In this document: positions 4,965 through 13,742 of the stretch, in pieces
Position numbering within the stretch: position 1 is the stretch's first letter
Layout: every line of letters starts with the position of its first letter
Origin: a virus
Virus record (IMG/VR): IMGVR_UViG_3300030430_001753
Location: 1-24,751 of that record
Length of the DNA: 24,751 bases
Direction: 5' to 3' (one strand)
Notes under the pieces: generated by a model
Told to the model about the DNA's origin: nothing
The model's database searches: none
What the model saw: only the letters and a program-made list of their open reading frames with translations
Translations under genes and position numbers: made by a program

Positions 4965-7900
4965 TTATTGGTTTAAGAGTTGTCTGTATTTTTTTCTTAC
5001 TGAAGCATACTCCCTAAACATTTGGTCTTTTGCCATAGCGCGGTAACGCCCTACAATTTTGTTAAGGTATGCTGTTCTAGGGTGATTCATCCCTTTGTTC
5101 ATGTCGGTTACTTCAGGAAGTCCTTGGTAATACGCAGTTTCTATAGTCGCTTTAAGAGCTTGTCTTAAAGTGCGCCCACCAATTTTTACCTCAGAGGTTA
5201 TTTGCTGCATCCTGTCGTAAGCGTCTTGACCTTTGTCGTTATAAAACTTCCTTAAATCCAGTTGGTCTCTTCCCACTCTAATAAAAGAAGACATATTACC
5301 TTTACCAACCCCGTGACTAGCAATCTCCATATCAACTATGTTTGAAGCAACGTCAGACTGGAAAATAGGATTAAGACCCTTTAGTAGTCCTCCTACATTC
5401 TGTTTAACTCTAGGCTCTCCGAGCATATTCCTTTTAGGAGGTAGAGAAGGAGAAACCAGATTAGGGACTGCTTTGTGAAGGAAATCGTTTGGCCTAATTT
5501 TCTTAGGAAGCTTCTTCATCATTTTGTCTAGTATTTTTCTAGACTCTAAGATTTCAGGCTCCTCTTGGAATACGTTCTGAGAGACGTTAAGAGCGTTTGG
5601 AACAAACCCTGATATAATCTGCCCAGTCATGTTTGTCAGCCGAGTTTGGTTTGGCTTCATAAGTAGCTGGAACAAAGAATATAGATTTTCAACATAGCTT
5701 TTCTGCGAAGTGTTTTTAGCTATAGAAACCATGGTAACCGCCGCAATCTGCATAAGACCTTTGCGCTTTTCTTCCAGCTCCTCTTCGTTTCCTAAGTTTC
5801 CTCCCCCGTCTTCTTTAGCGTCAGCGTGGCCGTGAACATAGTCCGCAGCGATTCCAAGAATAGTCGAAAACGGGTCTAGCCTTTGGTAACTGTGGTATTT
5901 GTCGCCTATTTTAATAGCATAAGCCTGTTTACCAGCCATATCCCAAGCAGCTCGTTTAGCGGGGTTTGTGGGAGCTGCTCCTGTTATTTTATCTCTAATC
6001 GTGTCTACTAAATAAAGAATACTGCCCCAAGTAAGAGCAGCAGCAGCCATACGCCCCGTAAACTCAGCCGCTTCCATAGAGTTGGCTCTTGCAAGAAGCT
6101 TAGCTTTGTCTTCCAGCATTTGTTTCGTAGCTTCACTGTAAGAAGCGTCTCCGGGCTTTCCTAACTTAGCAGCCGAAGGTGTATTAAGTTCAATTTCTAT
6201 GTCTCTAGCGGCGGCTTGTCTTTCACCGACTCCCATAAAATCGTCAGGATTTCTCCTTACGGTTGCGACTTTTTGAGCGCCTTTCACCGCGCTAATAGGA
6301 GATGGCATAACACGCCCTAGAGCGAAATGAATAAGGTTTGTAGGAGTGCGAACAAAAGGGATTATGTAAGTAAGCCAAGGAGAGAAGTTCGCCACTTTCA
6401 TCAAAGCTTTTGGAACCGCTCCGGTGACTTCATTTGTAAACGTGTTTATCAAAGCAAAGTCCGTTGCATCGTCTACTAGCTTTTTGCGTTCTCCAAAACT
6501 CTTTTGATAAATAAACCCTTCTTGCCCTTCTAATCGGTGTGCTCTGTAGTGCTCGTCTAGGTATTTAGACTTTTCAAATGATTCGTCTTCAATGACTTCT
6601 CCTCCCGCTTTTCGCTTAGCTATAGAATCTTCGGCTTCTCTAAGAATGTTAGACTCATTTCTAAACCTGCCTTGATTTGTAATTAAGCCCTCAAAGTTTT
6701 CTTGGATAAACCGCGCCATTTCTTGAGGGTTGTGGTGCAGCCCCCTTTCGTAAGCTTCAACTCCAAGCTGAGTCCTAGCGTGAACCCTAAAGCTCATTTG
6801 CTTAAAAAACTCATCTCCCGCCATAAGGACTCTTGTAGGGTGCCTCACAGCTTTTCCTAACCAGTTTATGGCTTTATATCCCGCGTGTCCGTCTAAACCT
6901 TTTTCACTATAAATCTCGCCCTTAGAACTGTGAAGTCTGTCGTTTTTGAACTGAGTGTATCCCTGCAAGGATTTTGCTTCATCATCAAACAATGACTTTT
7001 TAGCGTATTTTATAGAGTCTATCCAAGTTTGCAGATGAAACATGGTCTTTAGGTTAGCCTTTAGCAGCTTCATGTTTCCGGTTAACGCCGCTCCAGCCAT
7101 AATTTCAAAGTTCCTTAAAGCTAAAGTTATGCCGTTTCCGATTAGGTTCACAGCCCATGTTGTAGGAGAACCTACCAAAGAGTTAATGTAAACTTCTTGG
7201 CTAACTGCCAACCCTCTTCTGACCAAATGACCCATCTTGCTAAGCCCCCAAGTTTCCTCAAGTTGATTAGCTATGTTGCCCATATCGTCTATGGATTTTC
7301 CTCCAGTTATCGGGTTAGCCGTTTTTCTGGTAATTTTTTCTAGAGCTTTTAGGACCTGCTTGTCGGTCATGCTTCCTCTTACGCTGGTTCTGTAAACTTG
7401 CTGAGCTAACGTAGACTGGTTGCTTGCGTCTAGAGGGCCAATAAACCCTAGTGCCTTATTGTCTCCAGCCATGCTTCTTCCAATAGAAGTAGTCTTGGTG
7501 GGGTAAACAGACTTTCTTGCGTTTAGACCCAAGGAGAAACTTGAACCGTAAAAGTTAAACTCTTCTCGGATTGCAAGAAACCTGTCAATCATCGAGTGCA
7601 CTTCGGTCATTGCCGCGCTTTGACCTAAAGACACTTCTTTTCCGTCTTTAGTTGTAACAACAACTCCGTTATCCGCGGCTTCTCTTGCATTAGCAACCGC
7701 TTTACCAACATTGTCCCAAGCGCTAACTAAGCTCTTAGCTAAAACCTGTTGTTCTACCTGAAGTCTGATTAAGTCATCTTTGCTATTCTTAGCTGCTTCT
7801 AAGACAGAATCTACATCATACCCGCGAACTCCAGCAGCGTCTAACGAGTGTTGAATTTGCCCTTTGATTTGCTCTAAACCAACAAAACCTTCTTTCGTTA

Positions 7901-9437
7901 CTTTCTTAAGTTCTTCTTCAGCTAGAACATCCAGTATAGCCCTCATTTCTGGGCGACTTGTAGCAAGTTTTGTTGCGGCGTAGATAGATTGCGTGCCTCC
8001 AACAAACATATCGTTGTCTTTAAGCTTAGCACGAACCCTATCCCGTATACGGTTAAGGATGCCTTCCGCTTTTTGCCCTGCTTTGCTTAGAGTGTCTTTT
8101 AAGGCTGCTCTCTTGCTATCTTCTGACAAGCTCTTTGTGGTTGTATTGCGATTCTTAAGAAACCAAGCGTCAATTTGTTCTGGTGTAGCTTTTTCTGGGT
8201 CTATTTTGGTGTCTTTTTTAACAGGAGTGCTAGGTGCTTCTTTAAAGTCTCCGGTTAGCTGGAACTGCATTTCTTCCTCTTGCTTATAGATAGGCGTTTC
8301 TTCTTCTATCTTTAAGCCGGTTGCATTTTCATACTTCTTAGCCACAGAGGCTTCTCGGTGAGCTTCTGTAAGCTCTCGCATGGCAAGCCTTTCGTCTAAG
8401 GTAATCGGGTTTTTTCTGCGAGCCTCTATAAACGCCAATACCTCATCAGCCCTATTAATAAAATCTTCGGTAGCTTGTTCGTCAGGAGTTAGCTTTGAAG
8501 CGGGCCTAGGTTCAAGCTGCTGCTTAGCAACAATCTCCCCTTGGTCTTTCATAATCTTAAGGGTTTTGGTGATACCGCTCACTGCTGCCTTACCGGCTAC
8601 AAATGTTCCACCTAACGCCCCGCCAAGAACCAAACCCTCAACAACATTTTTTACTCTTTCTTCGGCTTCTCTTAAGAACTCGGGGAGAATGTTGTTATCT
8701 CCTGCGGGATTGTAAGAAAGGTAGTCTATTATTGCGCTGCTGCCCTCACCCTTCCAATCTTGAAGAAGGTTAGAAAACCTAGACGCTTCTCCTTTAAAAG
8801 TAATGAAGTCAGCGATGGCTGCGGCTGCTGTTATCTCTGCCGCTTTTCTAACTTTTGGTTTCGCTTTGCTAAGTTTCCTTAAGGTAGAGAGCTTTGCTGT
8901 CTTGCTTCCGTTAGCCGCTGCTTGAAGAACGCCTCTAGACAAAATGTCTGTAGACTTACCGGCTAAAGCGCCCGCCTTGGCTACTCCGCTTATTTTACTA
9001 GCCGGTCCTATAAGGGGAACAAACCCAGTAGCAAACTGAACAATACCTTCTCCTAGGTTACCAGTCACAGTTTTAGACCTTCCAAACAAATTGTCCTGTT
9101 GTCTGTCCCAGTCAGGAAGAACGTCCATTGTAATCCAATCAGCAAGACCGTAAACGCTTTCTGCAAACCCCTCTACTCCGCGAGGAATCGCTAGTGCGGC
9201 GTCTATAACGTAATCGCTAGCAGACGGAGAGTTTGTGGTTTTTGCACGCTCCTCTGCCTCTTGTTCCTCAACTTCAGGTTCATTGGCGTAAGGAGGTGGG
9301 CTTGCTTCTTCTACCACCATTTCTTGAGCCGCTTCCGGCCCTAGGTCTAGTAAGCCCTGTTCCCTTTGAACTTCTTCTACTACGCTTTTCTGCGCGGCAG
9401 CAGATTCTACAATGGAGGGTATATTAAAGTTTGGCAT
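4965..9437 (-). CDS. Large internal virion protein (T7 gp16 position)
   Basis: A 1490-residue protein at the place of T7 gp16 (1318 residues), which is ejected into the host with the DNA. The first 75 residues are acidic and Pro/Glu-rich. Hydrophobic stretches occur around 268-290 (Gly/Ala-rich), about 1019 (FSPWLTYIIPFV) and about 1136 (MAAAALTWGSILYLV). A central region near 735-790 (SLVGSPTTWAVNLIGNG) resembles large ejected proteins of marine podoviruses. Unlike T7 gp16, I see no lytic transglycosylase motif at the N-terminus. It starts four bases after the gp15-like gene. The role is inferred from order and size. Confidence 0.8.
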   Translation of the reverse strand: MPNFNIPSIVESAAAQKSVVEEVQREQGLLDLGPEAAQEMVVEEASPPPYANEPEVEEQEAEERAKTTNSPSASDYVIDAALAIPRGVEGFAESVYGLADWITMDVLPDWDRQQDNLFGRSKTVTGNLGEGIVQFATGFVPLIGPASKISGVAKAGALAGKSTDILSRGVLQAAANGSKTAKLSTLRKLSKAKPKVRKAAEITAAAAIADFITFKGEASRFSNLLQDWKGEGSSAIIDYLSYNPAGDNNILPEFLREAEERVKNVVEGLVLGGALGGTFVAGKAAVSGITKTLKIMKDQGEIVAKQQLEPRPASKLTPDEQATEDFINRADEVLAFIEARRKNPITLDERLAMRELTEAHREASVAKKYENATGLKIEEETPIYKQEEEMQFQLTGDFKEAPSTPVKKDTKIDPEKATPEQIDAWFLKNRNTTTKSLSEDSKRAALKDTLSKAGQKAEGILNRIRDRVRAKLKDNDMFVGGTQSIYAATKLATSRPEMRAILDVLAEEELKKVTKEGFVGLEQIKGQIQHSLDAAGVRGYDVDSVLEAAKNSKDDLIRLQVEQQVLAKSLVSAWDNVGKAVANAREAADNGVVVTTKDGKEVSLGQSAAMTEVHSMIDRFLAIREEFNFYGSSFSLGLNARKSVYPTKTTSIGRSMAGDNKALGFIGPLDASNQSTLAQQVYRTSVRGSMTDKQVLKALEKITRKTANPITGGKSIDDMGNIANQLEETWGLSKMGHLVRRGLAVSQEVYINSLVGSPTTWAVNLIGNGITLALRNFEIMAGAALTGNMKLLKANLKTMFHLQTWIDSIKYAKKSLFDDEAKSLQGYTQFKNDRLHSSKGEIYSEKGLDGHAGYKAINWLGKAVRHPTRVLMAGDEFFKQMSFRVHARTQLGVEAYERGLHHNPQEMARFIQENFEGLITNQGRFRNESNILREAEDSIAKRKAGGEVIEDESFEKSKYLDEHYRAHRLEGQEGFIYQKSFGERKKLVDDATDFALINTFTNEVTGAVPKALMKVANFSPWLTYIIPFVRTPTNLIHFALGRVMPSPISAVKGAQKVATVRRNPDDFMGVGERQAAARDIEIELNTPSAAKLGKPGDASYSEATKQMLEDKAKLLARANSMEAAEFTGRMAAAALTWGSILYLVDTIRDKITGAAPTNPAKRAAWDMAGKQAYAIKIGDKYHSYQRLDPFSTILGIAADYVHGHADAKEDGGGNLGNEEELEEKRKGLMQIAAVTMVSIAKNTSQKSYVENLYSLFQLLMKPNQTRLTNMTGQIISGFVPNALNVSQNVFQEEPEILESRKILDKMMKKLPKKIRPNDFLHKAVPNLVSPSLPPKRNMLGEPRVKQNVGGLLKGLNPIFQSDVASNIVDMEIASHGVGKGNMSSFIRVGRDQLDLRKFYNDKGQDAYDRMQQITSEVKIGGRTLRQALKATIETAYYQGLPEVTDMNKGMNHPRTAYLNKIVGRYRAMAKDQMFREYASVRKKYRQLLNQ

Positions 9438-9441
9438 AATC

Positions 9442-12400
9442 TTAATCTACTGGTGGTGACACCACTTGTTGAACTTTGTAATAAGGGTGGTTGTATTGAT
9501 TTTTAAGCAGCTCTTCTGCGCTTTTAAATCCATATTCTGTAGCAATACGCTTGAGCATGAACGCGCTAATGCCCGTGGCTTTTGTAACGTCTTCGACGGT
9601 TTGAGGTCTATTCAACCCTGAGACATCTAAGGGAAGCCCTTTGATTACTGGCTGATGCTTTTCAAAATGCCGGGGTTCTAACGTAATGTCTTTCCTAGTG
9701 TTAATCCAAACTCTGTTTCCGCGTTCTCTTTTTCCTCTATGCTTAGAGTCTGATTGCCGCACAAAATGGTCTTGGTTATACGCAAGGTATCCGTCTGTTT
9801 TGCCTTTGTTTCTTGTCGCTAGAATAATATCTACCAAACGGTCTGGTTCTACAGACAATGAGAACGCCTCACGAACCTCTGTTTCAAACGCACTTCTTAA
9901 TCTCTTGTAGTTTTCTATGTCTTTTTTGCCTCCTGCAAATCCAACATCTAAGGCAAGTCTATCAGCCGCTTCTGTAATTCGACTTCTAAAAACTCCTTTA
10001 GGGTCAGTGAACGCTTTAACACCGCTCTCTGCCTCTTCTTCTGTTTGAGTAAACTGACCAAGATAAATGTGAGCTTCCTCTTTTCCTTCAGGAACTTCGG
10101 CGTCATCAAGTGCAAGTTTAGCAGCCGGAACGTAAATTCTTAAGTCATCTACGCTCTTAAACACCTTCTTGTATTTTTTGCGCCCAGTCATTACTTCTTT
10201 ACCTATTTCCTCGGCTTTTGAGTAAGCGTCTACGGCTTCTAGATAATCTTTATTCCAAAACTCAAACCACATCCTTCCTAAAAGAGTCCTATTAGCATAT
10301 TCAGCGTATTTACCTTGTAGCTCTTTAAGCTCTTTAATCCCGCCGGGTTGATTAATTGGGCCAAAGTCTTTTTTTAGTCTCTGGCGAGGAAGCTCTTTAT
10401 AATCAAAAGTTGATGCGTTTTCCTCTTTTTGCTCTCTTTCGGTTTCTGCGCTCAGGTAATTGACAAGCTCTTCCCTAAACGTGTCGTTTATAGTTTCCAT
10501 TGCGTCCCCTATTCGAGCTTGCCCGTCTGCAACGCTTTTAAACTTACCGTTAGCTTGAATCTCACTATCTATCAGGTTGTCTAGCTTTTTGTTGTAAGCT
10601 GTAATTAAAGGTCTTAATTGTTCTTGAGCTTTTGCCGAAAGACCTAGGGCTTCAGTTTTTCGACGCCCCTCGTTAGTGCTATCTCCAGACTCTGTTGTTT
10701 CTAGTAACTTTACAGCAAAATCCCCCGCTTTAGTGTTAGTAGACTTGCTTATATCTATTATAAGACGAGTAAGGTTGTCCTTGTCTGTTAAGTTGTTAAA
10801 CCATGCGTTGTTTTTGGCATACACCGCTCTAGCTGCGTCTCTGTTCCGCGCATATTCGCTCATAGCGGTCCCTATTTTAACTATATTTGCGGTTACGATT
10901 TCTGGAGGCATATCTTCTAACTGTTTAGCCAACTCAGGAAAGTCCTCTGCCACAGCTTCTATAGACAAGGGTTCTCCGTTTACCCCTGCCGCATATTTTG
11001 AAATAATGAACTGAGATTCTTCAGCAGTAAGCCCTAAAACAAACATAGCGGCATCACTAGGAAGCCTGTTATCAAACTGTTTTTCGGCAGTTTGTTGCTT
11101 ATCTAACTCTTTTCTCTCTAAACGGTCTATTGCGTTTTCAAGACTAGCTACATACGAAGGGTAGTTTATGTGCTTTTTAAGAGGTTCTCCTGCTACTTTT
11201 AAGTGGTCACCAAGCTCTCGCATTGTTTCGAGCATACGTGTGGCGTCTTCAATCGTAGAAGAAGCCTTAGAAATTAAACCGCCTATACCTCCCCTTTGAG
11301 GGTTTCCTCCGATAGCGGCTAGTATATCTGCTGTTGGTAGCGCTTGTAGATTCTCAAACCATGCAGTGTCAGTGACATCTGTGGGGGCCACTTTAGGAGG
11401 GTTCTTAACGTCATCAATGAGTTCTCTCGTGCGCTGAATAAGGTAAGCATCAGGAACTTCTGTTAAATTAACTCCTTCTATTTCTAATTGAGCAAACACT
11501 TCTGAAGCTTGTTCTGCCGACAACTTAGCGGCTTCTTCTTCAAACTTCGTTAAATCATCTTGTTGCGGAGGAACTCCTTTAAGGCTCTCGCTGGCAAGAG
11601 GAGGCCCGAATGTGTTTGGGATAGATAAAGGGCTATAACGAAAAGCTTCACTAGCTATACGCCCGTTGCTTACTACCTTTGACGCGTCAAGTATCTGTTG
11701 AGCGTATTGAGGTAGCATATGCTCGTTAAAGGCGCTCACAGCCGAAATAAAACCCTGACCCATATCACTAGCAGGGTCTAAGTTTTCTTCCTCAAGAAAG
11801 TCCTCAAACGCTTGCCGCACCATTTGTTCGGCTTGTTCTCTTGTAGAGACAATGTTTTCAACGCCTCCGGTAGTTAAATCCTTAATGTGTTGGTTTATTG
11901 TAGTTTCAAGAAACCCGTTAGGACCTGCATACTTTGACTTACGACTAGCTCCAATAAGCCTTAGTTGACGCTTAGTATGCAAAGGGTTGTCGTATGGTTC
12001 AACCTCTCCTAACAGTTCATTTGCTTTATCTTGAGCCTCCTTTGCTTTACTCCTTCTTTCTTCAACGGCTTTTTGAGCTTCAATTTTTATTTCTTCTTTT
12101 TGCTCTAAAGTGCGCGATTGCCACCACTGTTCCCACTCTTCGTTTTGGCGTTTAGTTTCCAAAAGGTTGGTTTGCATCTCTTGCTGAACCACGCGCTCAT
12201 CAATCTGTTGTCCTTGTAAAATACCCTGCTGCAAGCTCTCAGCTATTCCTTGTCTAGATAACTCTTCCGACTCAAGCCCTGCTTCAACAGCTCTTTGGCG
12301 TTGAGCTTCTTGTTCTTTAGCAAATTGGAATTGAGAGTATTGAGCCAACAACCCACTAAAACCAGCCAGAGAAGAAGCCATTCTTCCCATGCTTGTTTGA

Positions 12401-12543
12401 GAAGCTGGTAAAGTAGATTGAGCGCTTACGGTAAACTGCCCTCCAGCTCTTGCGCTAGGGCGTAGAGTTATTTCTCGGCGAAACTCGTTAGCTTGGACTC
12501 TTTCGTCTGTCCGAAGTAAGTTTTTAAGTGGATTCGTAGCCAT
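9442..12543 (-). CDS. Internal virion protein (T7 gp15 position)
   Basis: The 1033 residues (T7 gp15 has 747) are mostly helical and charged, with long Gln/Glu/Lys-rich stretches such as 80-175 that look like coiled coil. No signal peptide and no enzyme motif were seen. In T7 this protein forms the internal core and an ejection conduit with gp14 and gp16. Here the assignment rests on position between the gp14-like and gp16-like genes and on size and composition. It begins five bases after the stop of the gp14-like gene. A sampled line is as low as 35% GC. Confidence 0.78.
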   Translation of the reverse strand: MATNPLKNLLRTDERVQANEFRREITLRPSARAGGQFTVSAQSTLPASQTSMGRMASSLAGFSGLLAQYSQFQFAKEQEAQRQRAVEAGLESEELSRQGIAESLQQGILQGQQIDERVVQQEMQTNLLETKRQNEEWEQWWQSRTLEQKEEIKIEAQKAVEERRSKAKEAQDKANELLGEVEPYDNPLHTKRQLRLIGASRKSKYAGPNGFLETTINQHIKDLTTGGVENIVSTREQAEQMVRQAFEDFLEEENLDPASDMGQGFISAVSAFNEHMLPQYAQQILDASKVVSNGRIASEAFRYSPLSIPNTFGPPLASESLKGVPPQQDDLTKFEEEAAKLSAEQASEVFAQLEIEGVNLTEVPDAYLIQRTRELIDDVKNPPKVAPTDVTDTAWFENLQALPTADILAAIGGNPQRGGIGGLISKASSTIEDATRMLETMRELGDHLKVAGEPLKKHINYPSYVASLENAIDRLERKELDKQQTAEKQFDNRLPSDAAMFVLGLTAEESQFIISKYAAGVNGEPLSIEAVAEDFPELAKQLEDMPPEIVTANIVKIGTAMSEYARNRDAARAVYAKNNAWFNNLTDKDNLTRLIIDISKSTNTKAGDFAVKLLETTESGDSTNEGRRKTEALGLSAKAQEQLRPLITAYNKKLDNLIDSEIQANGKFKSVADGQARIGDAMETINDTFREELVNYLSAETEREQKEENASTFDYKELPRQRLKKDFGPINQPGGIKELKELQGKYAEYANRTLLGRMWFEFWNKDYLEAVDAYSKAEEIGKEVMTGRKKYKKVFKSVDDLRIYVPAAKLALDDAEVPEGKEEAHIYLGQFTQTEEEAESGVKAFTDPKGVFRSRITEAADRLALDVGFAGGKKDIENYKRLRSAFETEVREAFSLSVEPDRLVDIILATRNKGKTDGYLAYNQDHFVRQSDSKHRGKRERGNRVWINTRKDITLEPRHFEKHQPVIKGLPLDVSGLNRPQTVEDVTKATGISAFMLKRIATEYGFKSAEELLKNQYNHPYYKVQQVVSPPVD

Positions 12544-12548
12544 TGATT

Positions 12549-13268
12549 TTACTGATTGATTCTCAGAGCGCTGGCGTCATAGAGACGCCTTTGAGCTTCT
12601 TGAGTTCTTGTAGACGCTTGGATAAGACTAAGGCTCGCTCTTTCGTTTAATGTTCTTTGTCGAGCAACTGCTAGTTGCGCTCTTTGAGTTGCCAAACGTG
12701 AATCTGAAAGTTGGTTTTGAAGCTGCATTGTATCACTTTGAAGTGCTCGCATTTGCCCCGTTTGGTAAGCTCCCATTGCTGATTGCGTAGTTCCAATTAG
12801 CGTTCCTAAAAGGTCGGGCTGCTGTATGGGTTTGTTGATACGTTGCATATTCTGTAGGAATGCCATTCCGGTTCCTTCAAAAGCCATAGACCTAGAAGCA
12901 TCATCCATTCTTTCTTGAAGGCTGAGCATGGATTGAAGGTCAGCGTTAGCTCTATCTACTTCCGCTACAGCAAGCCCTACCGCGTTACCGCTAACTCCTG
13001 CTTCTTCTCCAGCGGTTATTCCGGTTGCTCGTATTTCGTCGGCTTCTCTTTGGGCCTTGTGCCTTTCAGCAGCTCTAGCAGTGTCTTCTTGCGATTCTCT
13101 TAAACGCTCAGCAGACATTGATTGCTGGTTGCGTCTTATCTCTAACGCAGATGCTCGTCTCTGAGCCGCTGCTTGAGCTTTAGCTGCTTGGACTTGCGAG
13201 CCGTATTGGGCTGCGCCTCCGGCTATAGTCAGCCCTATCTGGGCCATTGTGAATGGGTCCGCGCACAT
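12549..13268 (-). CDS. Internal virion protein B (T7 gp14-like)
   Basis: The 239-residue protein starts MCADPFTMAQIGLTIAGGAA; T7 gp14 also starts with MC and a short hydrophobic stretch. The rest is Ala/Gln/Arg-rich helix (QVQAAKAQAAAQRR, then long amphipathic repeats). T7 gp14 is ejected first and sits in the outer membrane. The gene is between the gp13-like and gp15-like genes, six bases after the former. It is longer than T7 gp14 (196). Confidence 0.85.
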   Translation of the reverse strand: MCADPFTMAQIGLTIAGGAAQYGSQVQAAKAQAAAQRRASALEIRRNQQSMSAERLRESQEDTARAAERHKAQREADEIRATGITAGEEAGVSGNAVGLAVAEVDRANADLQSMLSLQERMDDASRSMAFEGTGMAFLQNMQRINKPIQQPDLLGTLIGTTQSAMGAYQTGQMRALQSDTMQLQNQLSDSRLATQRAQLAVARQRTLNERASLSLIQASTRTQEAQRRLYDASALRINQ

Positions 13269-13274
13269 TAGTGA

Positions 13275-13742
13275 TTATCTGGTTATAGTAAATTTTCTAA
13301 AGAGTTCTCCGTCGATATTGAATGGCTCGCTGAATACAGCCCCGCACCATTCGAGCCACTTAAGGCAAACAAAGTTTTCTGCGTGTATATAGTTTGAGAC
13401 GCTACCGTATAGCTCTACAAGCGCCCATACCCAATTACGACAATGACGAAGAAAGTGCCTTGAGTATTGGTCAACCTGCGGTGAGCCTAGCATCCATATG
13501 TAAGCTTCGGGTGCACCCCCGGCTCCAAAGATAGCCATGACCTTGTTGTCTTTTGTCATAACTGTCAGAGACACATCGCTATTCTGGTAAGACCCATTTA
13601 GAGCGCTGTGAGGCGTGCTGTTAAAGCTTTTAATCTCAAGCTTATCCATCTCCCGTAAGTTCTGCTCAAGCTCGTCTACGTGAGCCTGAGTGGTCACACG
13701 GATGGTGTGTCCTTCCGGGGTGGTCTCTATGACATCAAGCAT
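13275..13742 (-). CDS. Internal virion protein A-like (T7 gp13 position)
   Basis: The ATG at 13742 is chosen because it overlaps the tail tube B stop as ATGCTTGA, the same kind of 8-base junction seen elsewhere here; a start at 13820 would cause an 86-base overlap. The 155-residue product compares with 138 in T7 gp13. It has a mixed alpha/beta pattern with GAGGAPEAYIWMLGS (about 73-87) and a C-terminal ENFVCLKWLEWCGAVF segment, which resembles the acetyltransferase-like fold reported for this family. In T7 the protein is needed for core assembly. Enzyme activity is not implied. Confidence 0.8.
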   Translation of the reverse strand: MLDVIETTPEGHTIRVTTQAHVDELEQNLREMDKLEIKSFNSTPHSALNGSYQNSDVSLTVMTKDNKVMAIFGAGGAPEAYIWMLGSPQVDQYSRHFLRHCRNWVWALVELYGSVSNYIHAENFVCLKWLEWCGAVFSEPFNIDGELFRKFTITR

